DNA from: Toxotes chatareus | Taxonomy: Eukaryota; Chordata; Actinopteri; Toxotidae | Length of the DNA stretch: 64,000 nucleotides | Assembly (NCBI GenBank): GCA_016801885.1 | Contig: CM028903.1 | Location: forward strand, 14,276,535-14,340,534 | Direction of reading: 5' to 3' | Shown: piece by piece, positions 24,980 to 38,500 of the stretch | Numbering within the stretch: position 1 is the stretch's first letter | Layout of the letters: each line of letters opens with the position of its first letter | Position numbers and translations under genes: made by a program | Notes under the pieces: model-generated | The model's input: only the letters and a program-made list of their open reading frames with translations | The model's database searches: none | Told to the model about the DNA's origin: nothing

Positions 24980-25941
24980 CTCAGCCTGTCTTTCTCACGG
25001 GCACCACCCACCACATTACCCATGTGACAGGACGGCAGCACAGAACAAAACAACACAGCACTACTGCATACTGAACTACATTTCAATGAGATCAGAGGTG
25101 AACTGCTCGCGGCTGAACAAGGACATGAAATGAAGTGTCACTGAGGGAGAAGCAGAGGACAAGTAGTGCCGAGTGAAGGCTCTGTTTATGAAGATCAGGG
25201 GCTGGCTACACAGAAATATGTTGATCTATAGAGATAGGACAAGATGTTCACTCAGACAATAGTGCAATAAGAGTTAGACAGTTAAACAACAACGAAGGCT
25301 GAAGTTAGCCACCAGACCCACCCAGCTCAGTTTCTACTGTAACAACACATGATAACACAAAGTGAAAAGCAGCTCATTATGATTTGCAACGATGTGAAGC
25401 AAGGAAGGAATGGAAGGAAAACTTGTAGCTGTAGTTTTATAAAACTTGAAAAGAATCTTGTTACCCAGAATATTTTGTAAATGATTACAACCTAAAGGCC
25501 AGACTGTATGATTGACTCTCCTGTTAAGATGGCACAAATGACACCTTTGTCCTTATTATTATTTAAAGGATTCCCAGCTGTCTAACTTTAACCTGAGTGG
25601 ACATCAGCCCAAAAAACAAAAAACATAAAACATAAAACAAAAAACAAACAAAAAAACAAAAACCAAAAAAACCCCACACACGCAGCAGCTTTAACATAAC
25701 TGTAGAATTCCAATATATGCATCTGGTGAAACTAGATGTCCAGCTCAAGTCTATGTGTTTAAATGTATATTTACGAAAGCGGCCACTGACCCAAGAACTA
25801 GAGAACAGTTTTTGATAATACCAATTACCAGTAACTAGGCTAACCTGGCAAACACCTGATAGACCAAGTGAATTTGAGCACTGACATGTAACTGTTGCCC
25901 AAAATCTCACGTGTCTCTGTAACCAGAACTTCTATAGAGTT

Positions 25942-25958
25942 CTTTTTTTTTTTTTTTT
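25942..25958. repeat. poly(T) tract
   Basis: Homopolymer of about 17 T, near A-rich tracts at 25610-25675 and 26060-26076. Confidence 0.9.
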
Positions 25959-28388
25959 GGTCTTTCTAAATTTGACAATAATTTATTTTCACTTCAATGC
26001 CAGCAGAGCACTTTAAATTGCAGTCAATGCTTTTACTGGAAAAGAATCCACCTCCCCCCAAAAAAAAAAAAAAAATCAATTAGGTGCATTAGGATTTTAG
26101 CTGCGCTCTGATGTAGATGTGAGGTTACTGCTCCTGTAAAAGACAATTACTGAGCAAAACACACACCCTGCTTTTCTTTCACTCCCTCACACACAAGTAC
26201 CCTATTGTTTGCCTTGAAAACACTCTCGATAATGACATCATTCTACAAGTTATCTCCTCAATAAATAAATAAAAGCTGAAATGCAATTACTTATTCATTT
26301 TCCTTGAACTCTTCCTTGAAGGTTTTTCACCGCGTGTTGCATCAGCAGGTAAGAGGATTTATACGACAACAGTTGAGGCAGTTTATCAATCTGTGATTCT
26401 TATGTAACATCCAATTTTTTCCAAGAATACTACTACGCAGAGGAAATACATTTAACACCAGGTGAAAGGTCAGAGGCCTATTCACTGCAAACTGAAAATA
26501 ACTTGTTTCTTCGTCTCCCACTTCACTAATCACATTTTATAATTTTGCTGAATGGAGCTGCTTTACTCTAACAACACGGAGGTAAAAAAAAAAATCACAG
26601 TCCCCCACTTTGGTCTGTATTAACGAGTTGAAATATTTATTTTTAAAAACTGAAAAAATAAAAACAAACCCACCAACAAAGTTTTAGTATATCATACAAA
26701 GACATATTTTTCAATGTTGCTATGTGAGTATTTGTTTCTCTTTGACTACAGTGTGAGGCAGTTTGAAAGGCTGGCTGAGCTGGTAGGACTACAGACACAG
26801 ACCCGAGAGAGACAGACAGACAGACAAAGAGAGAAAGAAGAGACAAAGAAAGTTGGATGGTTAATAAAGAATATTTGGGCGAAAAATACAACCAAACATC
26901 ACTCAAGGTGCATTCAATTCATCTTTCAAGACACTTGAAATACCACAAAAAGTGGATGTATCCTTCTTTCATGGTATTTTTTTGTTCTACAGTCACACAA
27001 TTATTCTAATGAAATCAGCTACGGTTTTGCCCACGTTTGGGAGAAGTGACAGAACACAGCTTAAATCATTATTAAATATAAAGACCAGGAGCCAACAGTA
27101 CTGCAAATAATACTTGCTGTTTGTTTTAACCTGCTTGGTGCAGCAGATGGGTGGTGTTGAACGGGAAAAATATTCCAAAGTGTAATTAATAATTCACTTT
27201 TTGTGATTCAGACACCTGCTGCTCCAAGCGGTTCAACCCTTTTTTTTTGTTTTGTTTTGTTTTTGTTTGTTTCTAAGAATTATTGGCAAATACTATTTGA
27301 CCAGCAGCTGTTAAATACCCAGTGTCACAACTTTTCAGAGATACACAGCTGAAGCGGAGTGTCAGACCTAAGCATGTTAAGACACAGAGAAAGACACACT
27401 CCAAGTGAATCGCCGTTATCGCCATCATCAAACACAAAGAAGAAATAAGATGGGTTCAAAACGGATGACTACTCATCCCATGGTTTTTACACAAAGGCAT
27501 GGTCAGTCTTCTCACAGAGTCCACTGGAAACCAGCTGAAAGTCAGTTCATCAGTCTCAGTAGGAAATTCTGTTAAATAACCTCTTATGGAAGAAATAATG
27601 ACTTATATTAGTTATGCGTGGTGTTCGTGTGCACCATTTTGTTTCCCTAATTCAATTAAACTGAATCCGTACTTGAAGAGATGCAAAAAAACAAACAAAG
27701 AAAAAACTGATGCCATTAAGGAAAACGCATAAGATTATTTCCAACAATAAAAGGCTTGTAGTTTATATACACAGCTACTTGGTCTTGAGGAAGCTATTGA
27801 AAACACTGCAGTCTGTGTAATGCATACTTCAGAGTCCACTCTGGTCCTGGCAACGCAGACAGTGAAGGATTTATAAAACTGCAGTCCACCATCCTTCCTG
27901 CAGAGTATCTGAAGACGCAGGTAAATCTTTTAACATTTCATTAATAAAGGTTTTGTGCAGGGAGATGGCCCCAAACTCTGAAAATCAAAACATTCAACTC
28001 TGATTTGAAAATGTCAAACTTTTAAGGATTTACATTTGCTCCTTCTGCAGATTTGTCTGACCCAGCGGGCAGTCCTGTCCCCTGCAATACCCTAAAAGGG
28101 ATTATCATCTCCACCGGGAGCACGGTCGTCCTGCTGACAGGGTCATTACGCCTCCAGGAGGAACAGATACTTGCCGTCTGTCAGAAAACACCATTAGCAG
28201 CTCATTGTGTGACTGGATCCCAGCTCTACCTGCAAAGCTGCTGCCGCCTCTGTGACAGGTTTGTAGTAGTGCTTCTTGACAACTGAAAGACGTATCTAAA
28301 AATATGCACCAGTAAGGGGTCTTCAACTTTATTTAACAACTTTACGTTTGTGTCCAGACTCGACCTGTTGTTGCGAAGAAATAAACAC

Positions 28389-28432
28389 TTTATTACTGAA
28401 CAAGTAGCAGACCTCAGCGTGTTGTCTTTATT
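28389..28432 (-). terminator. candidate poly(A) signals of hip1
   Basis: Two minus-strand AATAAA hexamers (plus-strand TTTATT at 28389-28394 and 28427-28432) lie about 1.1 kb after the hip1 stop. Which is used, or whether the UTR runs further, cannot be told. Confidence 0.35.
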
Positions 28433-29534
28433 CTACATATATAAAAAAAAAGAGTTTTCTCCAACTGCCCTCCTTTACTAACTTTAACGTTTAAAAGGGG
28501 AAATGACAAAAAATGACCCCATGTCATTAGTGTTTGAGCATCACTTCTCCACCTCCCCCATGATGCACTGCTACCTTTGACCTCTGAAGATGTAGCATGA
28601 GGTAGTCGGCAGTCTCAAAGCACATGGGGAAAAGAGTGTGCTACTTCCCTGTTCTGGTTTTAAGAGTTTCCAGGCAAGTGTCTGTTAAAATATAAACAAA
28701 GAAAAAAGAAAAAAAAAGGGAGGGGGGGGTAGAGTCAGCTGAAGTTAACAGTCATGGTCGTTACAATGGTGAGGAGGTGAAAGGCAGAAAGTCCAAAGAA
28801 CCAGCCAGTGAAGCGGTATGGACTTAACAAGGTGATAACTCACAGTGAGAAAAGAATCGGAAGAAACTAGGGAGGAAGAGAACGTCAAACTGCACCGACA
28901 GATGAAGAGCAACTCAGGCTCCCACAGCTTTATAAGCTCATGACGTAGACCAAAAACACTTGTTTTAATAGGAGAGTATGTATGCCGTCTATGTTACACA
29001 GAGACATGGTTTTGGGGCTGGGGTGGAGGGGCACACAGTCACTGATCTCTGATCTGAGTTTGGCCCTTGTGCAGTGCATCCTGGGATGTCTTGAGTAGAC
29101 CTGCTCGTAGCACCTCTGCTGCGACTCCTCGTTAATTAAAACCGGGGAAGAAGAAAAAGAAGACAATAAATACTCGGCCAAACGGATCGACTTCATCGCT
29201 GCTTTTCACTAACACAGTCCTGGGGGAGAATGGGGCTGTGAAGTCAAGCCACGCTGTAGCCCCCCCGCCATCCCCTTACATCCATTTGTCCCCCCTCTCG
29301 TCACTGAGCCCTTGGTGCTGTCCTTTATGGAAGCTTCAGGAAATGGGTGGAGACGCAGGTTTAGAAAAAAAGCACCTTTTCATTTGGCTTAGATAACAAA
29401 CAAAAAAAGGGAGAAGAAAACAAAGGAGAAACAGACTGAAAAGTGTGTGTATAAATAGAAAGAGGCAGACAGAAGCCAGTCTTATGGTAGAGGACGGGGG
29501 ATTGGGAGGGAGGCCATGGAGGGGGTGACAGGTC
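28389..29534 (-). other. hip1: hip1 3'UTR (extent inferred)
   Basis: Non-coding sequence after the proposed stop at 29537-29535. The extent depends on the poly(A) choice; human HIP1 has a multi-kilobase 3'UTR, so this may be a minimum. Confidence 0.4.
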
Positions 29535-29545
29535 TCAACCTGTGC
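29535..29545 (-). CDS. hip1: hip1 window exon 30 coding part, stop (tentative)
   Basis: Acceptor accacag at 29546. G|GC ACA GGT TGA gives the ending EEGTG and a stop. Mammalian HIP1 continues about 16 residues. Retention of the 94-nt intron would instead add a longer, unrelated tail ending near 29482. Less certain than the other exons. Confidence 0.6.
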
Positions 29546-32500
29546 CTGTGGTGAAGACGGAGAAGACAGATTTCAGTCATTTTAAACCACAATATTTTTA
29601 GGGTATATTTATTGCTCAGTGCTTGCTGTTTATCCTCACCCTCCTCTTCCTCGCCCCAGCCCTCTGCTACCCCAGCCAGCTCGTAATGCTTCTTCCTCAG
29701 CTCGCCGAGACGCTCCCGCTCCTTCTGCAGACGGGTCTCAAGCTCCAGAACCAGGACCTGAGGAAACACAGACACAGGGAGAGGACAAAGACACATTTGT
29801 CATTTCCTTGCCTTTTATTTCCCCCTGGTAGACCTCGGAAAAACCCAGAGTTACATGCAGAAAATAATCAGATGGAGACAGAGTGAGAGGGAACAAACTA
29901 GCTTTAACTATATAATAACTGATGGTTTCCTTCATATAAAACACTGTATAGTACATACAATTTAAATATGAGCCCAACCAGAAGTCACCGAACTCCTTTT
30001 ATTTTTCCTTGGGTATCATGAAAGATATTTGATCAACATAGTCCTTGTTAACTCTCCTCACAAGGGCACTTCTGATTTACAATTAATTATTCTATTTTAA
30101 ACACAAAAATGTAATTCAGGCTAAATTAGGTTACACTGGGGATTGGTAAATAAAACCCCGGCTTGTCCTTTTATTTTTTTCCTCTTTGCCTCGTGTGTGG
30201 ATGCTTTCTAAATCCCAGTTAACAGTCATTATTTACACAAGTTTGAGTTAAACTCGTAAAAACACACTGGATAATCTTCAAATAGAAGCCCTCTGTGCAT
30301 TTACAACAATGGGCTGTGTGTGTGTTTGTGGGTGTGTGTGTGTGAGCAGGTCCAGACCTTTCTATGTTTTTCTTACACTGTGGGAGGAACCATACAAGCT
30401 TGAAATTCAGCTCCTCAGAATAAGTTTTTCTAGTCTTATGACCCAAAAGGGAGAGATATTTTTTTCTTGTCTCCAATAGAAGTCAGAAAGAACGACTGTA
30501 CATGTGCTTCTCTACTTAATTTAAAACAGAATTTTCAGCTCTGCTAAATCCTGCTGCTTACCTGTGCATCCATCTCTTGTCGTTTGATCTGAGTGAGAGT
30601 CATGCTGGAGAAGTCCATCGTATCTGGAAACACAACCAAAGAAGAAAACATATTTTTTGGTGAAGCCACAATATGTCTACATTCGCCTTTATAGGTTAAA
30701 CAGAAAAAATTGTTATTTGATTTTTGTGAATTTAAAACCAGCAAAGAAAACAACTGGACATTTTGTATTTATGACAACAAAAACAACTAACTAACAAACA
30801 AATTTAACTTTCTACTCAACGTGATTCTCTCACCTGTCTCTTCAATCTGGGATTTTCCCGACTTGGTGGAGGCCACGACAGCTGCGGTGGCCTGTGTGAC
30901 GCCGCGGGACGCCTGCTGCAGACGGTGCAGGTTGGAGCTATCTTTGTCTGCTTTTACCTGAAGGGAGGGAGAACAAGAAAACAAGACAAGAGACATGACA
31001 CCTACAGAATGGGACTGCTGCTGCTGCTGCTGCTTATACCTGCATTCCTTCAATTTAAACCATGCAGTCATAATTATTTTACCGTTTTCCTGTATAAAAC
31101 ACTAAAATGCACTCCTCCCCTTTAAGCTCTCTGTACATTTATGGACTAAAAAATAGCTGTTGCCTATTTTCTCCGCACCAAGACTCCACTGAAAACTATG
31201 TATTGTTTGCTCACCTTTGAGGCCGCCACTAGCTGTGCAGTGCTGGCAGCTATTTCATGTGAACACACCATCAGCTCCTCAAACTTCCCTTTGCCCTGCA
31301 CCACCAGATCAGCAGCATCCCTGGAATGACACGGCACAGCGCAAAATGAACTTGAGGGATTCACTGAATCAGTTGAGGTTCTGTCTTTGATCTGATTTTT
31401 GAATGATCTGTCCCTGCTTACAACCTGATTTAAAGTTTTTTTTTGTTTGTTCTTGACTTCCCTGTAAAGGTCACTTCTTTCATCCTTCGGGACATTAAAG
31501 ATTCACAGAGAGATCACAGCTGCTGGTAATACACTTTCCTGCTGCGAACTCTATGAACATGAGCACTTCTCTACTCTGTTGTGAGTAGGAGACACTCAGG
31601 GGAGGACTGGTACTTACACCATGACCGTAGCGCCCCATCCCACTGCTTTGGAGGCAGAGATCAGCCCCTCAGTCCAGCGGGAGTTCTTGGCATAAAATTC
31701 CTTCATGGAGGCTGCCCCCTGGTGGACAAAAGAGGAAATCTTAAAATAAATGTAACATGACACACTTTTTTTAAACTCTCATGTTCAGAGGCTGCATTGA
31801 ATAACTATTTTCATTATAGATTCCTTTGCCAGTTATTATTATTTGGAAAGGCAGCATTCAAATGTCCGGTGTAGTCAAACTAACCGTCCAAGACCAAAAG
31901 ATATTAAGTTCACTGTAGTTTGAGACAAGGAAAAGCAAACATTTCTCACCAAATTGTTTCAGCTCTAGCCTGTAAACAGTAGCAGGAAGATCTGTGCAAC
32001 AGAGTGCAATTCAATACTACGCCCTGCAATAAATATGCAGCTTTGTGGAGCTGCATTTGTTCAGGTTTTGTTGAGAGTGAGACTGATGTCAAGTTTTGTG
32101 ATTGAAGTTAGGATTGTTGCACTGGATTGTTAGGCCTTGAACTAAAGGACACAGATCTCTTGGACAATGCATCTTACACTAGATACACACAACAGACCAG
32201 AAATTAGGATTTCTGCTTGGAAATTTGAAATGTAACCATTAAAAAATTCATTATATTTAACTGTTAAGTTATAGTGGAATTAAAGAATGATCCAAAATCC
32301 TTTGTTAACAATCACACAAAACTATACCTTACTGTTAACTTTGGGAAGAAACAAAAAAGAGAAACTGCGGCATAACTCACCCTGCCACTCTCCACGATGT
32401 CCCTTTGCAGATCTTTGGAAGACAGAATGAGCTCCTTGATCGCCTGCATCAGCTCTGTGCACGAGGCCAAGATCCTGCAGGGGGCGACAGAGCAAAGGAC

Positions 32501-35500
32501 ACAAAACTCTAACACACTGTAACTTTCTTTAGTAGCTGCTGCTAATGCTGAGCTCTTAAATTTGATAGGAAGCAAAACATCATCGAGTCTGTTCGGAGTC
32601 GTGCCTGCAAACATCTTGGATGCAAACGATACGCACCTGCTTCATTTTGAAAGACTGGATCTCAACACAGAAAGAAATCAGCCTCCTCTCTATTAGGAAA
32701 TAGTTTCCCCACAGTCTAGTTATTGCATGACCGATGCACCACTGACCTAAATCATCAAAGCGGTGTTTGTAGCTGCAGTAGCGGTTTGTTTCTTTTCATT
32801 ATCGTCTCTCACAGCAGTGGTACAGCAGTTATTGAGAAAACAACTCTTTTGACATGAATAATTAATTCAGCAAGAGAGATGAGAAACAGGAGTGTGGTTT
32901 AATTGGCTTAATATACACACAAAAATAATTATTATGCAGCCTTGATGAATAAAACACCATTTTCTCTGTCTTTGGAGTTTGAAAATGATGAAGGATACAA
33001 AGGTAATTACTAGATGAGATGCACTCTCACATTGGTACGTGGTACAAGCAGCTGCGCAGAGTGGAAATGTAAACCATAAAAACAGAGCTATTCCTGTATC
33101 ATTTTACGGTTTAGTGAAGATTTATTTGCAGGCAACAAATCAGCTCTGATGGTGAAATCTGGAGCAGAGAGTCGAGCTTCTTCCCAATAATGTAATCAAG
33201 AGATTTCTGAACTTCCTGGAGCGGTTAGCAGCACAATGTAAAGCAACCCATCTGTAACCTGATAACAGTTTGTGAAGCTGCTCCAGCATTGCTAATATTA
33301 AAACTACAGAATACATAGCCCTCAGTGTGTGTCCGTCTGCAACTACACTGAAATATCATGTGACTGCTGAAAAGCATCTCTGTTTCCTCTTCCACTCCAT
33401 TGCCTTTGTTTACATCTATTGCATTTTGTGGTCAGCTCTTTCACAAACAAATAGGATGAGGCTTGGCTTGTTGTATTTATTTGTTTATAACAGATGAACT
33501 GGCCCCTCAATCTTCTTTTTTTTTTTCAGCCACTTTCATTTGTCTTTCGCCACAAGGGTTGGTTGTTGCTGTTCTGGGTATTAGCCACTGATAGTTCCAG
33601 TTTTCCTGAGTTACAGTTTCCTCTTTCATCTCAGTGCAACCTCACTGCTACAGAGAGGAGAGAAACCACGACAAAAGCTGTAGAAAGCTGAAAAGTTTGT
33701 GGGTCAGATGTGTTTCTATTCCAGGAAAATGTGATATTCTTGTAAGTGTAATGAGGGTGATGTTTTTGGAAGATCTAGTTCAAATCTTCTTGCACTCTCT
33801 TTAAACTCATTTCGACGGAAGATTCTTCAAGTATTCAGCTAATTTGATGACTGTGTTTTCGAACTTAACGCTTCAGTGATGTTACAGGAAAATGCTCTGC
33901 TCCCAGCTCAACGCTGCGTTTTACCTCTCATTGACCTCCATCTTGATTCCTGTATCAACTGCTCGAGACTTGTTGAGCATTTCCTGTTGGGATACACAGA
34001 GGCACAGAGGAGGAAAAAAAAACACTTTGAAGTTAATACTGCTGTAAAGTGAAACGGGGGGCAATATTTTCACACAGCACACAAACACGCTCACACACAC
34101 ACAAACACACACATCAAGTACATTTGAACACACATCTGGCATCAGATGATGACATCTAAACACACACACATGCACACTTGAGCACCTCTATCCTGGCAGC
34201 AGCTGACTCCACAGCAGCGGAAGTGGCAGCCATTTCCTGCTCCACCAGATCTCCCAGCTCCCCTTGCTGCAGCTCCAAACCCCGAGGACGGAGTTTCTGA
34301 AACAGTTAACATAACAGTAACGTAACCCATCACATAGCAACTCTGACAACACTGTGACCAATTTTCTCTCTGCACCAGAGTCAAATTTTAGAGCAGTGCA
34401 GACCTCTGCAGTGGACAGGATGGCCTCCAGAACTGCCTTCAGTTTACTGTTGTCAGCTGCAGCCATGCTGTCCTGCTGCTTCATCTGTCCGAGCAGAGCC
34501 AGAGCCTCTGCCCCGCACGTCTTCACGCTCTCTGACAGGGCTGACAGAGACAGAGACAAAGACAGAGAGGATCCTGTGTTATTGTCCAAATAACTGTGAC
34601 TAAAATATACAAACATACGACAAAAAAAACAACACATTTTAAAGGGTTCAAGGTTTCATATTCCACTCTGTGATATTATTTACTCACAGTTGTCTTTGAA
34701 AATACCATGTTGTTTCCTGTGTAAACTCTGATGTGGAGCAGAGCCACTAGTAGCTGCTGCTGTTTGTGTTAATTATACTGATGTCTCACCGCCCCCCCCA
34801 GGCCAAGTGTCAACTCACTGATCAAACAGCCTCTCTGACAGGAGGAAGAGGCAAAATGAAACAACCTCTCCAGCAGCTGTTGGCCTGCGTTTTTAGATGC
34901 AGGACAGCCTGCTGATTTGCATCAAACTGTACACAGGCTCCCTAATGCTCTATTCAAATGCTTTTGCAAAGTATGAACAGATGCAAGGTCAATGCAAAGC
35001 ACTCTGCATCGATTTCCAGAGCCACAGCTATGGACGCAGCCTCAGTCCGACCCAGTTTCAGTGATCTGTGTTTGGTTTTTTTTTTGGTGCAGTAATAAGA
35101 CCGCTGGACAGAGCGCCATTATATTTGGGCATGTCTAGACTCACCCAGGCTGTTAACATCTCCCACGGGAGCAAATTCTGCAAACATTACCTCTGTATGA
35201 AGTCAGCGATTTTGTTCTATCTGTGCATGTTTTGGCTGAAATTCCACATTGACAACATGACTATTTAAAGAGCTATTTCTTATTGCAATACGAATTCTGC
35301 AGCTGGACGTTCGGATAAATAGACTGATTCACCAGGAGAATATTTTACTAATGCTGCCATTAATGTATATCCCAGTAGACTGTAGAAACAACAGTTTTAA
35401 CTTACATTGCCCAACCTTACTTTACATGTGACGCATGAAGACACAAGAACGACTCGCAGACCTGTCAGAACATGTACATGTCTGGGCTGACTGACTCGCC

Positions 35501-38500
35501 CACAGATTAATATCAGGAGAGAACTGGAGACTACAATCTATTCATCACCAGCTCTCTCTATATCAGATGTGCACACACACACACACACACACACACACAG
35601 ATTTACCATCAGCTTGCTCCACAGGCACCATGTGGGAGGTGGCACTACCCTGAACAATGGTGTCCCCCACCAGGTGGCCACACTGGGTCACCACTCGTAG
35701 CAGCTCAAACACACCTAGACAAAGAGAGCGTTACAAATAATTGCAAAGCTTTAGGAATTTACAGCCACAGAGCACTCACACACACCTGAGCGAACATTAA
35801 CACATGTATAAAGCACTTCACCTCACATCACCACCTTACTGCTGTTTTGGACGTATATATATTTTTATATGCACCCAGGTTTGTAACTCATACGTTTGCA
35901 TTTTTTCTGTGAATATGGATGAAAAAAAAAACTGATACAAACCTTAAAACAACTGCATTTGGCTGAATAAGGTGTCTTACCTTTAAAATCAAAGCTACAG
36001 GTGGTCAAACTTAATTTTCAGTTAATTAACATTGAAATGACAATTGTTTTTCCAGATCTCATAACACCATGGTGCAGATATATCCTTGTGTCACCATTTT
36101 CCCACCATGTTTTTATTATTCAAGTTTTAAAGCCCCTGTACACCTACTAGACATCCTCACAGGTGCTTCCACTTACGTTGCACCTGCTACAGAAGGACAA
36201 CTCACATCATTATCATTTATCGTAGTGAGTTTGGTGACATCCGATCTTCAGCCTCAGATACAATCAGCCAAAATAACTGACTTTAAAATGATAATTGTGA
36301 GGTACGTGGTTGTTCAGCAGAAGAAACAAAAGACTGGATCAAAGACACCATGAGATTAGTTGAAACGGATAATTATGTGTTAGCTTATAACATATCGTTA
36401 CACATAATGCATCGCCTATAAAGCTAAACTAAGTCCTCTCACCTGTGTTGTCAGCGATAAAGGCTTCTCTGGCAGAATTGAGTCGGTCCATACAGTCTAA
36501 AGAGGCCTGACATCTGGATGCCAGGTAGTCTGCAGAGAAAAAAAAAAAAAAAACACACACACACAAACATTAGTACACACAGTACTAATTAGTGTTCCCT
36601 CACTGAATAACAGCAGTTATAGAATTAAAGCATATGTTTCTGACCTGCGGAGCTGGTGCAGCTGATGTGTGCCGGGTCGTCTATCTGAGCCAGCGAGTCC
36701 TGGATGATCTTCTCTGCCTCTTCCACTGCTCCCTGCAGACTGGACCAGCGAGCTGCCACCAGCTGGCTCTCCAGCGCCTGCTCCCTGCTCTCCTGTGCAT
36801 GTGAACACACACACCTTTATTAGAAATGCCAGAGGGTCTAGGTGAAAAAAAATTAAGCTATTCATTGGACACATCGGTTCTCAGTGGTTCTATCACTTGG
36901 TGCTGAAACATCTGCTTGATTTATTGCAGCTAATTAAGAGAGTTAATTAAGAAAATGGCAATTCTTCACCTTCTCATTGAGCTGATTCTGCAGGGCCTCA
37001 GCTGTCTTCACCCCGCTCTCCCTCTCTGTCGCCAGTGAGCTTTGGACTCGCTCTAGTTCCTCGCCCTGGACCGCCAGCTCCGCCTCCACCTTCGACAAGG
37101 ACTGCACCAGCTCGGCTTTCTCGGACTCCAGGGTGGCCAGCTGAGAGCTGAGCAAGTCGCTTGACTGCGCAGAAGAGATAAAAGATGAGGAAGGAGACAA
37201 AGTTTGAATGATTTCGAGGCACAATGAACAGACATGAGGACACGGTTAGGATAATACGTAGCTGTCAGGACATGTCAGGATGTGGTAAGATGTGAGTGCT
37301 CTGACCTCACAATGAAAAACCCTTTAGCTTCAGCCACTGATCATAACAATATTGCCTTCATTTAAAGTTTGTGGAGAGGCGTAGTCTCCAGAGAGGTTTG
37401 AGTTGAGGTGAAGTTTACAATCAAAGGAGCTGTGGGAAGTTGTGGTTGGCCAACTTGGCTGCAATGCAACGATCATGAATCATGGCATCAGAGAGGGGTT
37501 GCATCAGATCCCGCGCACTGGAGGGTTGTGAAATGAAATATCTGGACTATCATCATTTTGTTAGTAAGAAATGAGGCATAAGCATGAAAAACAGCTGAGA
37601 GACTTACGGCCTGGGTGCCAGCAGATCCGACCGAGAGGGAGAAATGTTGAGAGATGAACGAGAAAGAAAAGGGTTAAAAATGTGATTTTTATGACAGAAG
37701 CTGGTGAGAGCTGGACACTGGAGGCACGAGACAAGAGCAGTAAAACGTGGGCTGCTGCCTGTGAAAAGGACTATTGAGATTAAATGGAGGAGGACAGAAA
37801 AGAGTGACAGAGTTGATAAGTAGTAGCTACAAAACTAGGACAACAGGGGCGGGAGGCTGAGAGACAGATGAGAGGTATGGGGAACGGTGCATGGAGTCAC
37901 CACCAATCAGTGGGTTTGTGAATCATTGTGAGGGTTAACAGAGCAAATTAATGGCCTTTTAAATCGAATTTCTGTAATTCAATTGTCCACTTATAAATAT
38001 TTCTGCTGATTCTTTTTTTTTAATAGCTGCTGAGAGATACACAGAATAAAGCTTATCTGCAATGAAACTCTGCTCCACTAATGGGCAGAATACAAGGAGC
38101 CTAACATCTACATTTACACAAGCAGTTGTTTGGAAAAGATTCTGCTGCTTCTGTGTTTTCTGTCTGTCCTCTTCCTTTAAACAAATGTCTTCAGTCGCCT
38201 GTTATAAACATCAACTTGGCATCTGCAAGTTCCACTTGGCTCAGCTGTGCAGAGATGACAAACGCAGGCCGAGAGAGGATTAAGAAGAAAAGAAGGGGGT
38301 GAAAACGGTTTTGCTACTGTTTAAACAATCTCCCCACTCTGAAAACCGGTTCATTCAATCGCTGATGTCAGAAAATGTATTAGCATATCAATTCTGTCAG
38401 AAACTTGATGTGTTTGAGCCTCTGAAATGGTCGCTGCAGAAGAACAGTCGGTGACTAAGAGGGAGGACAAAAAAAACGTAATGGAGGGAGTGACTGTGTG

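Larger units (their letters stand above)
19946..28388. other. intergenic region between convergent ypel2 and hip1
   Basis: No exon recognised on either strand. Contains TC-rich DNA near 21 kb, a CT microsatellite, a family C repeat near 22.2 kb, a CTG repeat near 24.9 kb, a possible old repeat near 24.2-24.45 kb and A-rich or T-rich tracts at 25.6-26.1 kb. The hip1 3'UTR may reach further into it than assumed here. Confidence 0.5.

Noticed and set aside
24801..25133. Open frame with 14 consecutive Cys
   Set aside because: It is the CTG microsatellite read in one frame; the flanking residues have no similarity to any family I know.
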